Shown: one piece after another, positions 63,961-64,000 of the stretch
Position numbering within the stretch: the stretch's first letter is position 1
Layout of the letters: each line of letters opens with the position of its first letter
Translations under genes and position numbers: made by a program
Source of the DNA: Phytophthora quininea
Lineage: Eukaryota > Oomycota > Peronosporomycetes > Peronosporales > Peronosporaceae
Reading direction: 5' to 3'
DNA length: 64,000 nt
Assembly (NCBI GenBank): GCA_011947345.1
Contig: JAAVTG010000782.1
Coordinates: 62,001 to 126,000, forward strand
Notes under the pieces: generated by a model
What the model saw: the letters and a program-made list of their open reading frames with translations, nothing else
Told to the model about the DNA's origin: nothing
The model's database searches: none

Positions 63961-64000
63961 GGATTCCGAGCGAATCGTCTCCATCTTTTACGCCATCGTC

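Noticed and set aside
1..64000. CRISPR arrays, rRNA or tRNA genes
   Set aside because: No regularly spaced short repeats and no recognisable rRNA or tRNA structure were seen.

Overview
The window looks like an oomycete genome, most likely Phytophthora or a close relative. The basis is intron-poor genes, a lineage-style expansion of proteins pairing a bZIP-like region with a START-like C-terminal domain (Phytophthora genomes often label related proteins 'M96 mating-specific'), a parallel expansion of START-like/FYVE-like proteins, and mutator-like elements with FLYWCH-type fingers. These assignments come from reading the translations; no database search was possible.

Layout. 1.7-9.9 kb: four START-like plus FYVE-like paralogs, three on the minus strand and one on the plus strand. 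9.9-23.1 kb: nine bZIP/START-like paralogs, several in tail-to-tail pairs whose stop codons touch or overlap. 23.4-31.7 kb: a DDE-type DNA transposon whose gene is split by a complete copia retrotransposon; the two LTRs read as identical. 31.9-34.0 kb: a mutator-like element abutting a 5'-truncated bZIP/START-like pseudogene. 35.5-38.5 kb: a second mutator-like element that also carries a small zinc-finger gene. 38.6-45.6 kb: an alpha/beta-hydrolase-like gene split by a chromodomain Ty3/gypsy element. 45.8-55.6 kb: a second truncated copy of the 34-kb pseudogene in inverted orientation, then five more bZIP/START-like paralogs. 56.0-58.7 kb: an IQ-motif protein with an ankyrin-like start. 58.9-60.1 kb: an orphan bZIP fragment and a small secreted Gly/Trp-rich protein. 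60.7-64 kb: a short MuDR-type element with ~79-bp inverted ends and a decayed hAT transposase running toward the window edge.

Main biological point. Fourteen bZIP-like paralogs with a readable basic region sit in one array, and all have replaced the invariant DNA-contacting Asn (11 by His, 2 by Gln, 1 by Cys). Most also changed the Ala and Ser/Cys contacts and kept only the Arg. Coupled to a START-like domain, they could be a family of ligand-responsive regulators with unknown DNA specificity. The neighbouring START-like/FYVE-like family couples a similar type of module to a putative membrane-binding zinc finger.

Caution. More than twenty-five frameshifts interrupt otherwise well-conserved proteins here. 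Almost all are equivalent to one missing base, often in a homopolymer, and they also occur inside very young retrotransposons. Many may be sequencing deletions rather than pseudogenization. Genes called 'broken' should be read with that in mind.
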